DNA of 62,264 nt from DATJSN01 sp035504095 (GCA_035504095.1 DATJSN010000068.1:1-62264); one strand, 5' to 3'. Shown: positions 8,110-17,157, counted from the stretch's first letter. The notes: generated by a model not told the origin, from the letters alone. A program made the numbers and translations.

Positions 8110-9087
8110 TCAGCGTTTCGCGCCATATTTGCGCAGCAGGTTGGCCATCGCGATCTGATCGTTATCGAGTGCATAGTCCAGAGGCGTTTCGCCATTGAGA
8201 TCTTTGGCATTCACGTCAACGCCGTCGTTTATAAGCAGCAAGGCCAGGCTTTCGTAGTCACGTTGGGCGGCGATATGCAGCGCGGTGAATTTCTGCTCAC
8301 CATATGTTCCCGCGTAACTGCCGCCATAACTTAAAAGTAGTTTTACCACGTCCGTTTGCCCCGTATTCACGGCGACCCAAGTCGCCTCGTTGCCCCAATC
8401 ATCTTTTAAGCTCGCCAGAGTGGGGTCTTTCTTGAGTTGATCCGCAACATACCCTTTCCACCCCAGCCCGGCGGCGCTGAAAAAATCGATGCGGGCTCCG
8501 TTCTGCTCAAGGAACTTGGCGGTATCAAGGTGGCCATATAGCTCCGCAACGCGGATGGGCGTCATAGCGCCCAGATCTTTGGGGTCGGTTCCACTGTTAA
8601 CGTCGGCGTCGTGATCCAGCAGCAGCGAGATGATGTCATTATCGCCGGACATGGCCGCATCAATCATCAGGCCGTGATCTTCAGTGGTAGCCCCTTTTTC
8701 CAAAAGGAACTTGACGATGTCAATCTGATCGGCGTCCACGGCGGTGTGAATGGGCGAATTACCGGTGGCAGATAATTGGGCATTCAGAAGTTCTGGGTGC
8801 TGCTGGAGCATATTTTGAACATCATTGAGGTTACCCACAGTTATCGCCGCGTGAAAATTGGCTGCAATTTGCGGATCAACAATTACCGGCGGAGGAATTG
8901 GATAAAAATCTACCGGAGGATGGATTATGCGGGATACACGATATACATAAGGCCGGGGGAAATGGAAAAAATGCGATGGAAGAAATAATTTAAGGCCAAG
9001 AATAATTAAAAGATTTAGAATTAAAAGTGACGGTCCCAACAGAATTAGGGCGACTCGGCCCGCCTTGTTAGGACGTCCATTGGCCAT
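8110..9087 (-). CDS. Membrane-anchored ankyrin-repeat protein
   Basis: A 325-residue protein. After a short basic start, one hydrophobic segment (residues about 11-35, VALILLGPSLLILNLLIILGLKLF in part) anchors it in the membrane. The rest is built from ankyrin repeats, recognisable by GNSPIHTAVDADQIDIVKFL, GAMTPIRVAELYGHLDTAKF, FTALHIAAQRDYESLALLL and GETPLDYALDNDQIAMANLL. Ankyrin repeats are protein-binding scaffolds and no enzymatic domain is present. The gene follows the PfkB kinase by 32 bases on the same strand and may be cotranscribed with it, although no functional link is evident. Confidence 0.8.
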   Translation of the reverse strand: MANGRPNKAGRVALILLGPSLLILNLLIILGLKLFLPSHFFHFPRPYVYRVSRIIHPPVDFYPIPPPVIVDPQIAANFHAAITVGNLNDVQNMLQQHPELLNAQLSATGNSPIHTAVDADQIDIVKFLLEKGATTEDHGLMIDAAMSGDNDIISLLLDHDADVNSGTDPKDLGAMTPIRVAELYGHLDTAKFLEQNGARIDFFSAAGLGWKGYVADQLKKDPTLASLKDDWGNEATWVAVNTGQTDVVKLLLSYGGSYAGTYGEQKFTALHIAAQRDYESLALLLINDGVDVNAKDLNGETPLDYALDNDQIAMANLLRKYGAKR

Positions 9088-9119
9088 TGTAAATTCTCCT
9101 GCCGCTCTGGATGAAGCAA

Positions 9120-10196
9120 CTACCGCAAGATTCTGGCGCTGCCGCCTTTGAATATATGCATCAGTTCGGAGTGGTTAATCTGGCTGGTATCGCCGCGCGT
9201 GGTCTGCAACAAAGCGCCATGGGCTGCGCCAAGATCCACGGCATCCTGTGCGCTCATGCCGGTCAAAAGCCCATAAGCCAGCCCGGAACAGAACCCGTCG
9301 CCGCCGCCGACGCGATCTTCAATTTCCAGCCCTTCGTAACGCCTGCTGTGGTGGAACTTGCCTTCCATCCACAAAATCGCCGACCAGTTGTTGATCAGTC
9401 CGGACTTAACTTCGCGCAGTGTGGTGCCGACAGCCTTGACGTTGGGGTATTTGGCCACGACTTTTTCCACCATTTTTTCATAAGCGCTGGTATCCAGTGC
9501 GGAAAGATGTTCATCCACGCCCGGTACTTCAAAGCCCAGCACTTTTTGAAAGTCTTCTTCGTTCCCGATCAGCACGTCCACATATTGAATCAGACCCGTG
9601 GTGACGCTCTGGGCCTGCTTGCTGCTCCATAGCTTGGAGCGGAAATTCAAATCATATGAAACAATTGTTCCGGCGGCTTTGGCGGCCTTAAGTGCATCGC
9701 CCACAACCGCCGCCGTACCGGAGGAAAGACTGGTAAAAATGCCGCCCGTGTGCAGCCATCGCACGCCCGGAGCGAACACTTTGGTAAAGTCGATCATGCC
9801 CGACTGCATGTTCATCGCCGCCGAATGACCGCGGTCGTAAAGCGTCACGCTGGGCCTTACGCCCGTGCCCACTTCCGTAAAGTTCAAACCAATACGGTCA
9901 CGGCGTCCCACGCCGTCATATTCAGCCATGATCGTATTGCTCATATCCATGCCGACGCTGCGGCCGTGGTTGAGAATGAGCCGCCCGACGGGGTTCTCTA
10001 CCAGGCGGCTGGCAAAACCGGTGCGAAGCCCCAGGCGCGCCAAGGCATAGGCCACGTTGTATTCACCTCCGCCAACCCATACTTCCAGGGTATTGGCAAA
10101 TTCAATGCGTCCATGGCCGGGCGGCGAAAGCCGTACCATACACTCACCGAGGCTCATTAGATCAAGTTTTGCTTCAGAAACCGGTTTAATATTCAT
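9120..10196 (-). CDS. PfkB-family sugar kinase (2-keto-3-deoxygluconate kinase-like)
   Basis: A 358-residue member of the ribokinase/PfkB family. The N-terminal region holds LSPPGHGRIEF and the substrate-side glycine pair VGGGEYNVAYALARLG. The C-terminal signature VGGGDGFCSGLAYGLL contains the catalytic Asp and the anion hole. YDLNFRSKLW and GNEEDF in the middle are typical of KdgK-type kinases, which phosphorylate 2-keto-3-deoxygluconate in sugar-acid breakdown. The exact sugar remains inferred. The gene heads a possible two-gene leftward transcript with the ankyrin gene and is divergent from the polyprenyl synthase across about 160 bases. Confidence 0.85.
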   Translation of the reverse strand: MNIKPVSEAKLDLMSLGECMVRLSPPGHGRIEFANTLEVWVGGGEYNVAYALARLGLRTGFASRLVENPVGRLILNHGRSVGMDMSNTIMAEYDGVGRRDRIGLNFTEVGTGVRPSVTLYDRGHSAAMNMQSGMIDFTKVFAPGVRWLHTGGIFTSLSSGTAAVVGDALKAAKAAGTIVSYDLNFRSKLWSSKQAQSVTTGLIQYVDVLIGNEEDFQKVLGFEVPGVDEHLSALDTSAYEKMVEKVVAKYPNVKAVGTTLREVKSGLINNWSAILWMEGKFHHSRRYEGLEIEDRVGGGDGFCSGLAYGLLTGMSAQDAVDLGAAHGALLQTTRGDTSQINHSELMHIFKGGSARILR

Positions 10197-10356
10197 ATAG
10201 AACCTTTAACCCTTCCAATGTCCGCCTGTAAGCCGCAACATCCATCTGAGCGGCGTTTTTGGCTAATTTTCGGATCCATAAATTACAGCAGCCGAAACTG
10301 TTCCGCAAATTGACAATTACGCTATAATTTTGGTTTAACTTTGGCCGGGAACACTT

Positions 10357-11268
10357 ATGACGGAAACGCAAACAATGGACATATCGCAGGCGATCAAATC
10401 CGCCGCAGAGCAGACGGATGCTTTTCTCCGGCAATGGGTGAATTCCCTGAATCAGGCGCCGCCGCTGTTGATTGAATCGATCAAGTACAGTCTCTTTGGC
10501 CCGGGCAAACGCATTCGTCCGGCGTTGGCCATTTTGAGTTGCCAGGCCGTCGGAGGCAAAGCTGAAGATGCACTGCCCGCCGCCGGTGCGCTGGAATTGA
10601 TTCACTGTTTCTCACTGGTGCATGACGACCTGCCTGCGATGGATGATGACGATCTAAGACGCGGGCGGCCCACTAATCACAAGATTTACGGCGAAGCTGT
10701 GGCGATTCTCGCCGGCGATGCCATGAATACCATGGCGTTCGAATTGTTAGCCGCAAAAGTATCCGATCCGGTGCTGGGGCAAAAGCTGATTAGCGAACTC
10801 GCCGCAGCCACCGGCCCGGTGGGCATGGTCGGCGGCCAGGTATTGGATACCTGCTATCCTCAAGAAAAAGCCTCCGGCAGCACCGCCAGTCTCGAAAAAC
10901 TTCAACGCATTCATCGCATGAAAACCGGCGCCCTGATTACCGCCGCCTGCCGTATGGGCGCATTATGCGGCGGCGTAGATGGTGCGCGGCTCCAAATCAT
11001 CGACGCCTTAGGGCGTTCCATCGGTCTGGCTTTTCAAATTGTCGATGATCTCCTGGACGTCACCGCGTCTGATGAGCAGCTTGGCAAGCGCGCCGGCAAA
11101 GATGCGCAAATCGGTAAGCTCACTTATCCCGTCCTGTTGGGCGTGGAAGAAACCCGTCGTCATCTGGCGCAGCAACAGGAAATCGCGGAAAAACTTGCCG
11201 CCAAACTTGGCCCCGCCGCCGAACCGCTGGTTTTATTCGTGCAAAGCCTCGCTAAACGCGATCGGTGA
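10357..11268 (+). CDS. ispA: Short-chain polyprenyl (farnesyl/geranylgeranyl) diphosphate synthase
   Basis: A 303-residue trans-prenyltransferase with both aspartate-rich motifs: SLVHDDLPAMDDDDLRRG (first motif, near residue 87) and FQIVDDLLDVTASDEQLGK (second, near 225), plus the substrate-binding FGPGKRIRPAL and the segment KTGALITAACRMGA. These enzymes condense isopentenyl diphosphate with allylic diphosphates in the cytosol. The extended DDLPAMDDDD form and overall length match the bacterial FPP/GGPP synthase group rather than long-chain synthases. A UbiA-like membrane protein follows 72 bases later on the same strand. Precursors would come from the MEP pathway, of which ispE is at 54742. 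Confidence 0.9.
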   Translation: MTETQTMDISQAIKSAAEQTDAFLRQWVNSLNQAPPLLIESIKYSLFGPGKRIRPALAILSCQAVGGKAEDALPAAGALELIHCFSLVHDDLPAMDDDDLRRGRPTNHKIYGEAVAILAGDAMNTMAFELLAAKVSDPVLGQKLISELAAATGPVGMVGGQVLDTCYPQEKASGSTASLEKLQRIHRMKTGALITAACRMGALCGGVDGARLQIIDALGRSIGLAFQIVDDLLDVTASDEQLGKRAGKDAQIGKLTYPVLLGVEETRRHLAQQQEIAEKLAAKLGPAAEPLVLFVQSLAKRDR

Positions 11269-11340
11269 GAATATGAAATGGATGAATGAACAGAAATAAA
11301 TAGCCCGTCATTTCTTGCCGGGGCTATAAGTAGAGCCTGA

Positions 11341-12324
11341 ATGAAGCGTCTGCTCGCCGTATTACAACTCATGCGCGTTGCCCTGGCTCTCACCGCCGTC
11401 GCCGACGCTTGGACGCTGCTTTTGATGAATTTGCCGGGGCGCACCGTCCCAACTGATTTAATCGTCCGATTGACCATGGCGGGGCTGGAGGCCTTCTTTC
11501 TTTATAGTTTCGGCATGACGCTCAATGATCTGTTGGATGCCCGCCGTGATCGGCTTTTTGCCTCTTGGCGGCCGATTCCCAGCGGCAAAATTTCCCCGCC
11601 TGCTGCCATTATTCTCAGCATCGTTTTTCTCATGCTGAGCCTGTTTTTCGCTGCCATGCTTGACGTCACGCGCGGCCAGTTATATCTGCCCGGTTCCTTA
11701 TTGATCGCCTTTAGTGCGGCGATGTTCATAGTCTTTTACAATTCCGCGGGAAAATTTCTCGGCTCCATCGGGTTGGTCTCCCTGGGAATGATCCGTGCGC
11801 TCAACAGCACCATCGGCCGGCCGGACGCCCACTTTCTGCTCTTGTGCATGTTCTTGTTTACCCACATTACGCTTGCCGGCACGCTGGCATATCACCTGGA
11901 GTCCAAACGGCCGAGGCTCAAAAATATCGACATCGTGATCATCCTCGCCAATCTGCTGGTGGTAAATGGATTAATGCTTTCCGCCATGATTTTCTGGAAA
12001 CAAGTTAACCGTGCGCTTTTGATCGATGCAGCCGGGCCGGCTCTGATGCTGGTGATTTTTTATATCTGGGCCGTGATGCAGGCTTCGAGCGTGAGCCTCC
12101 CGACGCGCCAGCGCGGAGAACGAATTATGCTCGTCGGTCTGTTCTGGCTTTTTTGTATTGACGCAGCCATGCTCCTGTCCAATGGCCAGTTCGCGCAGGC
12201 GGGGTTTATTGCAATTCTGGGAATCGTTTCCCTGATCACGTTTTTCCTCATGCGGCTATTAGGCAGGGGTGTTCCCGTACGCCGCCCAAGTTATCGGTTG
12301 CTGGAGACAAAGAGCGCATCATAG
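11341..12324 (+). CDS. UbiA-superfamily membrane prenyltransferase-like protein
   Basis: A 327-residue protein with about eight to nine hydrophobic helices. The first catalytic motif of UbiA enzymes is present as NDLLDARRDRLFASWRPIPS (ND-x2-D-x3-D with the following R-x-RP-like segment). The second Asp-rich motif that normally follows helix 5-6 is not obvious; the equivalent stretch reads TLAYHLESKRPR. UbiA proteins transfer a polyprenyl chain onto an aromatic or other acceptor in the membrane. Its position after a polyprenyl diphosphate synthase fits that role, but the missing second motif leaves the activity and acceptor open. EboC-like UbiA relatives are a possible alternative. Confidence 0.7.
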   Translation: MKRLLAVLQLMRVALALTAVADAWTLLLMNLPGRTVPTDLIVRLTMAGLEAFFLYSFGMTLNDLLDARRDRLFASWRPIPSGKISPPAAIILSIVFLMLSLFFAAMLDVTRGQLYLPGSLLIAFSAAMFIVFYNSAGKFLGSIGLVSLGMIRALNSTIGRPDAHFLLLCMFLFTHITLAGTLAYHLESKRPRLKNIDIVIILANLLVVNGLMLSAMIFWKQVNRALLIDAAGPALMLVIFYIWAVMQASSVSLPTRQRGERIMLVGLFWLFCIDAAMLLSNGQFAQAGFIAILGIVSLITFFLMRLLGRGVPVRRPSYRLLETKSAS

Positions 12325-12391
12325 GGCTTGGAAAAGCGTTCTACATTATGAAATTTGAGATTTGAAATTGGATTTGGATCAGAAAATAGAC

Positions 12392-14425
12392 ATGAAATAT
12401 TTAAGACTATTTGTACTCCTGGGCGTCTTATTTTGCTTCATTTCGCTCCACTCGCTCCGCGCTGCTACTCTTGGTCAGGGCTGGACTTTTCATCGCCCGC
12501 TCACCGTTCTCGTTCCCGATACCGACGCTCCAGGTAAAAACATTGCCTGGGCGGAATTTTATACCAATCAAGCCCGCCTGCCCGATGGATCAGATTTACG
12601 CGTTACCACGTCAGATAGAGTCATACTCCCCATCTACATCATGCGTATTTCCCCTGATGACGATCTTGTCCGTCTTGCCTTCCAAGCCCCTGCGGATGGA
12701 GATTATCAGGTCTGGTGGGGGAATCCTCATCCGGACAATCCGCCGCCGGCGTTGCAGATTGATCGCGGCGTCCTGATGCAAATCTTCCAGTTCGACAACG
12801 ATGCATTGGGCGGCGGTTGGCAGCAGACGCAAAATGTTCTTCAGCAGGATCAGCCCGACGAATCATTTTTTGTCCCCAACATTTTCAACCAGTTCGATCC
12901 GACAGGTGATTACAATCGGCGTATGTTTTTATATACCGGTCAATTGCATATCGCTGAACCGGGAACGTATACCTTCGCTTTTGATGTCAGCACCATGGGA
13001 TACCTGAATATCGACGGCCAAAATATACTGGCCAAAAATCGCGCCACCGGCATGGCCGGTCGGGCAAGATTTTCCAACCGGCTTGAACTTGATCCTGGCT
13101 GGCACCAGGTCCAGGTCGGCGTCGTCCAAACGTGGGGGCGGTCCGGCGCTGCTTTGGACTGGATAACACCCAATGAATATCGCTATTCCCCCGTGCCCGC
13201 ATCCGCATTTGCGCCCGTCAGCCATGCTTCCGCAGGCGTATTGATGCAGGTTGGCGCCGAATATACCGTGGACTTTACTGTTATCCCGAAGGCGCAAATC
13301 TTTGTCCCGCCGGAAAATTATTTCCAGCGCTATTCTTTCGCGATCAATGTCCCCGGTTCCTTTGCACCGGACGTGACCTGGACTTTCTCCGACGGCCAGC
13401 AGGCTACAGGCCTGAATGTGGATCATGTATTCCTGACCCCCGGCGTATATCAGGTGCAGGCACAGGTCAAACAGGGAGCTAACAGTTTTACCGCGACACG
13501 CCGGATTCGAATTCAGGACCAAATTTATTCGCTGGGTGAGTTTCCGCCTGGTGATCCATCCGGAACGGTTGGTGATTTGATTAATAACTATAGTTTGGAC
13601 CAACTGAGTGCCCAGCAACTCTATCTGGGCATACAATTTTTTGAAAAATATGGCAATTTCGACAGCCTGAGTAACTGGGGACAAGCCTGGGCAAATTGCA
13701 AGCAAAGTGAAGACACACAGGAAGTTTTTGACACCGCCGACGATCTCGTTAGTCGTTTTATCCAGCACAGTCAATATAGCCAGGCGGCGGCTATTTACCA
13801 GGCCGCGGCGAATAAACAAATGGATGATGAATCGCAGGCCGGCATGTTGTTTCGTTATGCGACTACCACCTGTGATTACGCGAACGATAGTGAAGACGTT
13901 CTGGGTGTTTTGCAGCAATGGCAGCAGAATCATTCCGATTTATCCGCTGGTGCACAACATACGCTCAATACGGCGTTGGCTTTTGCGGCCATCGCCAACG
14001 GCAATGGTAAACTCGCTCAACAATATGTGGATGCCGCGGGCGATGCCGCAAACGTGAGTTACGGCGCCGCGCAGATACGCCAGGGCGTTCTGGCGCACAA
14101 TGTGGAAAGCTATATTGCGACTCGCGATTTTCCAACAGCCCAGAGGCTGCTTAATCGCTGGGACTATGAATTTCCCATCGCTATGACCCAGGGTTACACC
14201 CGATTGCTGCGTTTTGAATTGCTATCTGCTCAGAATCTGCCGATTGCCGCCGCCAAAGGTGCGGTGGAATTTGTGAATGCTGAGCCGGATTCGTTTTACG
14301 CGGCTGAGTTGTTATATCGCGCCGCGCAAGCATACAAGCAGGGCGGCCAGTCGGACAATGCGCAGGCGGTAATGGATAAGCTAAAACAAAATTATCCCGA
14401 ATCGCCGTATGCGTATAAAAATTAA
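12392..14425 (+). CDS. Secreted protein with PA14-like, PKD-like and TPR-like regions
   Basis: The ATG at 12392 gives 677 residues with a signal peptide (MKYLRLFVLLGVLFCFI, cleavage near LRAAT); an in-frame TTG at 12362 lies in an A/T-rich repeat-like tract and is less likely. The N-terminal third carries a PA14-like beta-sandwich: LHIAEPGTYTFAFDVS, GYLNIDGQNIL and ELDPGWHQVQVGV. Residues about 295-370 look like a PKD domain (PDVTWTFSDGQQATG, then DHVFLTPGVYQVQAQV). The C-terminal half is alpha-helical with TPR-like pairs (YSQAAAIYQAAANKQM; ELLYRAAQAYKQGGQSDNAQ). PA14 and PKD modules usually bind glycans or act as spacers, so an extracytoplasmic binding role is inferred. No catalytic residues were recognised. 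Confidence 0.65.
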   Translation: MKYLRLFVLLGVLFCFISLHSLRAATLGQGWTFHRPLTVLVPDTDAPGKNIAWAEFYTNQARLPDGSDLRVTTSDRVILPIYIMRISPDDDLVRLAFQAPADGDYQVWWGNPHPDNPPPALQIDRGVLMQIFQFDNDALGGGWQQTQNVLQQDQPDESFFVPNIFNQFDPTGDYNRRMFLYTGQLHIAEPGTYTFAFDVSTMGYLNIDGQNILAKNRATGMAGRARFSNRLELDPGWHQVQVGVVQTWGRSGAALDWITPNEYRYSPVPASAFAPVSHASAGVLMQVGAEYTVDFTVIPKAQIFVPPENYFQRYSFAINVPGSFAPDVTWTFSDGQQATGLNVDHVFLTPGVYQVQAQVKQGANSFTATRRIRIQDQIYSLGEFPPGDPSGTVGDLINNYSLDQLSAQQLYLGIQFFEKYGNFDSLSNWGQAWANCKQSEDTQEVFDTADDLVSRFIQHSQYSQAAAIYQAAANKQMDDESQAGMLFRYATTTCDYANDSEDVLGVLQQWQQNHSDLSAGAQHTLNTALAFAAIANGNGKLAQQYVDAAGDAANVSYGAAQIRQGVLAHNVESYIATRDFPTAQRLLNRWDYEFPIAMTQGYTRLLRFELLSAQNLPIAAAKGAVEFVNAEPDSFYAAELLYRAAQAYKQGGQSDNAQAVMDKLKQNYPESPYAYKN

Positions 14426-14484
14426 CGAACCAGAAGTAATTCAATTGGTGGTTCATCATATTGAGCGTTATTCGAAAGCATTTC

Positions 14485-14733
14485 ATGACTGAAGAACGTT
14501 TGAAATGTATATCGCCGGGTTGCAAGAACACTATTCAGCCAACAACGGCAAAACGTAATAGCGGATATTGTGGACCATGCCATGGCAAGATCGTTAAAGC
14601 GAGATACGATGAATATATTCGTCAAAATTGTCGAGATGTTGCCGTCGTGAACAATTGGACTTTAATCTACAATCGACGCTTGGCGGATTCTGGGCGTACT
14701 CTGAGTTCTCTGTGGCTGAGAGCCTCGAATTGA
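14485..14733 (+). CDS. Small zinc-ribbon-like protein, possibly truncated
   Basis: Starting at ATG 14485 (a GTG/TTG-type start 24 bases upstream is also in frame), the product is 82 residues. It contains four closely spaced cysteines, CISPGC then YCGPCHGK, followed by YDEYIRQNCRDV. The CxxxxC...CxxC layout looks like a small zinc-binding module found in uncharacterised bacterial proteins. After RQNCRDV the sequence loses any regular character (AVVNNWTLIYNRRLADSG) and ends just before ychF, so the gene may be a 3'-truncated copy. No function can be assigned. The distance to ychF is ten bases. Confidence 0.45.
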   Translation: MTEERLKCISPGCKNTIQPTTAKRNSGYCGPCHGKIVKARYDEYIRQNCRDVAVVNNWTLIYNRRLADSGRTLSSLWLRASN

Positions 14734-14743
14734 AAGGATATTC

Positions 14744-15835
14744 ATGGAAGTCGGCATCGTCGGCCTGCCCAACGCCGGTAAATCCACGCTTTTTAATGCT
14801 TTGACCAACGCCGGTGCATTGGCCGCCAATTATCCATTTGCCACGATTGAACCCAACGTCGGCGTCGTCGCGGTGCCCGACGAGCGCCTGGCACAGATTA
14901 ACCAATTCATCAGCACCGAAAAAATCGTTCCTGCCGTGCTCAAAGTCGTCGATATCGCCGGACTCGTGCGCGGCGCCAGCACCGGCGAGGGTCTGGGCAA
15001 TAAATTTCTCTCGCATATCCGGGAAGTAGACGCAATCTTGCACGTGGTCCGCTGTTTTAAGGATCCCGATGTTCTGCACGTGGACGGTAAGGTCGATCCG
15101 ATTCGCGACATTGAAACCGTTGATACTGAACTCATGCTTGCGGATCTGGAAACGCTCGAAAAATCGCTGGATAAGCAACGCCGCTCGGCGCGTGCCGGAG
15201 ATAAAGACGCTGTCGCCGTTCTGGCCCTGATGGAATCGTGTGTGGCTATGCTCAAGCAGGGCAAGCCTCTGCGTACGCAGAGTTCTTTTAAACCCGAAGA
15301 CTTTAAGCTCATACGTTCATTGGGTCTTATGACCGCGAAAAAAGTCCTTTATATCGCCAACGTCGATGAATCTGATCCGCATGGTAAGAGCGAAACAGTT
15401 CAGGCCGTCCGCCAGCATGCGGCCATGGAAAACGGGGCAGTCGTTCCGGTTTCGGCCAAGCTGGAAGCGGAACTGGCGGAATTATCGCCTGAAGACCGCA
15501 CCGCGATGCTTAAGGATTTGGGCATGAAAGAAACGGCACTGGCTTCCGTGGCCCATGAAGCATACCGGCTGCTGGACTTGCAGAGCTTTTTTACAGCAGG
15601 TCCCAAGGAAATCCGCGCCTGGACCATTTCGCACGGTGCGGCGGCGCCACAGGCAGCGGGTGTGATTCATACTGATTTTGAAAAAGGTTTTATCCGCGCT
15701 GAAATTTATAACATCACGGATTTAGTCCAGTTCAAATCCGAGGCGGCGATCCGTGCCGCGGGCAAGCTGCGCAGTGAAGGCAAGACGTATGTGATGCAGG
15801 AAGGGGACGTGGCTCACTTTCTGTTTAATGCGTGA
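14744..15835 (+). CDS. ychF: Redox-regulated ATPase/GTPase YchF (Obg family)
   Basis: A 363-residue P-loop protein matching the usual YchF length. Walker A is GLPNAGKSTLFN at residues 6-17, switch II is VDIAGLVRGASTGEGLGNKF, and the specificity motif is NVDESD rather than NKxD, as in YchF, which prefers ATP. A C-terminal TGS-like domain is seen in FFTAGPKEIRAWTISHG and ends QEGDVAHFLFN, the family signature. YchF binds ribosomes and affects translation and stress responses. The start is well placed, preceded by GAAAGGAT. Confidence 0.95.
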   Translation: MEVGIVGLPNAGKSTLFNALTNAGALAANYPFATIEPNVGVVAVPDERLAQINQFISTEKIVPAVLKVVDIAGLVRGASTGEGLGNKFLSHIREVDAILHVVRCFKDPDVLHVDGKVDPIRDIETVDTELMLADLETLEKSLDKQRRSARAGDKDAVAVLALMESCVAMLKQGKPLRTQSSFKPEDFKLIRSLGLMTAKKVLYIANVDESDPHGKSETVQAVRQHAAMENGAVVPVSAKLEAELAELSPEDRTAMLKDLGMKETALASVAHEAYRLLDLQSFFTAGPKEIRAWTISHGAAAPQAAGVIHTDFEKGFIRAEIYNITDLVQFKSEAAIRAAGKLRSEGKTYVMQEGDVAHFLFNA

Positions 15836-15865
15836 AATTAACAGGCAACAGACCCTAGGCCAGAA

Positions 15866-15915
15866 GACCGAGTAAAAATTAAAAAGTTAAAAGTAAAAAA
15901 ACGACGAAAAAATTA
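15866..15915. other. A/T-rich low-complexity spacer between convergent genes
   Basis: A run of short A-rich units (AAAAATTAAAAAG, TTAAAAGTAAAAAAACG, ACGAAAAAATTAAACC) separates ychF from the leftward PEP-CTERM gene. Read on the minus strand it is T-rich and could help end that transcript, but no stable hairpin precedes it. Similar text occurs in other planctomycete spacers. Confidence 0.35.
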
Positions 15916-15924
15916 AACCACAGA

Positions 15925-16812
15925 TTATTTGATATTCAATTTAATTTTTCGCCTGCGTCCTTTAGCCAGAAGATATACGCCGCCCGCACTAAATAAGGCC
16001 AAGCTGGTCGGTTCCGGAACGTTGGAGGGTGAAACGCTCACCTGCATATTGTCATTGTTGCATGACATGCCCCAGGAAACTGCGCTCGGGTTAATTGTCA
16101 AATCGGCCAGAGGCAGGGACGCTTCTAAAAGATAGGTATCGACGTTTGTATCCGTCACCGGGTCATAGTATTGATCGCCGAGATCGGTGTAGGTGTATGT
16201 CGCGTTGGTCGCGACCACCGTACCGGTCCCGGTTTCGTATGCGGTATCCGCTGGTGGCGCAAAGCCGACGCTTATAAGGGGAATATCCCATGTGCCGCCG
16301 GAAACAACGCAAGTTGATCCGGATGTACCAGCCGGCTCGATGGGCAGAAGTACGCCGTATTCGGCTGTGTTATCAGCCCAATTCGGATTGATCGCGATGT
16401 CGCCGATCTCGGCTACCGGGGTACCTCCGGTATAAGGATCTCCTACTCCCGCGGGATTAAAACCCGTGACAATTCCAACATAGAATGTACTGCCGCTGGT
16501 TCGTGTATACATGGCTTTTACATCGAACTGTTCACCGCCGAAGTCGGAGACGGAACTGCCATGCGGACCGGCATTGTCCCAGATGGTGTAATCAATGCCG
16601 TTGTAAGTGCCTGTTGTGGGGCCATTGGCGGTTACATAGCTGGTGCTTCCCGGCGTCCAGTTGTAAGGCGTAGCGCCTGTGGGACTGACATTGGTATCGG
16701 GGCTTACATCCCAACTCGTCAGGTCGGCGTGTACTGCGGATGTCAGTGTAAGTACAGCGACGCCGGCCGCGGCGGCAAGCCATGAAAATTTTGAAATCTT
16801 CAAAATTTGCAT
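15925..16812 (-). CDS. PEP-CTERM sorted exported protein
   Basis: A 295-residue protein from the ATG at 16812, which is preceded on the minus strand by AAGGGGAGAG; a longer in-frame start at 16872 lacks this. Residues 1-30 are a signal peptide (WLAAAAGVAVLTLTSAVHA). The C terminus has the sorting signal VPEPTSLAL, a hydrophobic stretch and the basic tail KGRRRKIKL, the tripartite PEP-CTERM signal processed by exosortases. The middle is low-complexity and rich in Thr, Gly, Pro and Tyr with no cysteine cluster or catalytic motif, consistent with a surface or matrix protein. No exosortase lies in this window. The leader upstream contains a perfect inverted repeat. Confidence 0.8.
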   Translation of the reverse strand: MQILKISKFSWLAAAAGVAVLTLTSAVHADLTSWDVSPDTNVSPTGATPYNWTPGSTSYVTANGPTTGTYNGIDYTIWDNAGPHGSSVSDFGGEQFDVKAMYTRTSGSTFYVGIVTGFNPAGVGDPYTGGTPVAEIGDIAINPNWADNTAEYGVLLPIEPAGTSGSTCVVSGGTWDIPLISVGFAPPADTAYETGTGTVVATNATYTYTDLGDQYYDPVTDTNVDTYLLEASLPLADLTINPSAVSWGMSCNNDNMQVSVSPSNVPEPTSLALFSAGGVYLLAKGRRRKIKLNIK

Positions 16813-17157
16813 GAAAGCTCTCCCCTTAAAAATATTTGATAGACAGTCCCCGGAAGATCTGACGGTTTCCATCAGTCTCCTGGCGAGTCATTTACATTAG
16901 GTGTTGCACAACTTTATGGAGTGAAAAAGAACATCCGGCGTCGCCGTACATTCCTCTCTCAGAGGCGCTTCTCCTCCTGCAACTCAACTATATTTCGACT
17001 ATAGAAGCGCCGATGTGAGCAGTCAAGAAAAAATGAGAAAAAATCGCTATTTTTCAATTATGAGACACGGCTATGCATCAATTTATTTGCTCAGCCGGAC
17101 ATATTATTGACCCATGAATAGTGCAAAGACACGACGACTAGGGCTAAAGACGGGTGT
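16813..17157 (-). other. Long leader of the PEP-CTERM gene with a nested inverted repeat
   Basis: No gene is seen in this 345-base gap. It holds a perfect 9-base inverted repeat, GGCGCTTCT at 16964-16972 and AGAAGCGCC at 17003-17011. The 30-base interval contains a second pair, CTATA and TATAG, around TTTCGAC. On the minus strand the interval also includes GCAGGAGGAG. This could be a structured 5' untranslated region or an operator for the PEP-CTERM gene. The segment near 17012-17157 is plain A/T-rich spacer. Confidence 0.4.

Noticed and set aside
10311..10328. TTGACA followed by TATAAT upstream of the polyprenyl synthase
   Set aside because: The spacing is only seven bases, which is not workable for a sigma-70 promoter; TATAAT alone at 10323-10328 may be a -10 box but no matching -35 was found.
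12929..13933. Antisense frame of 334 residues on the minus strand
   Set aside because: It lies within the secreted PKD/TPR gene and shows no domain, start site or ribosome site of its own.
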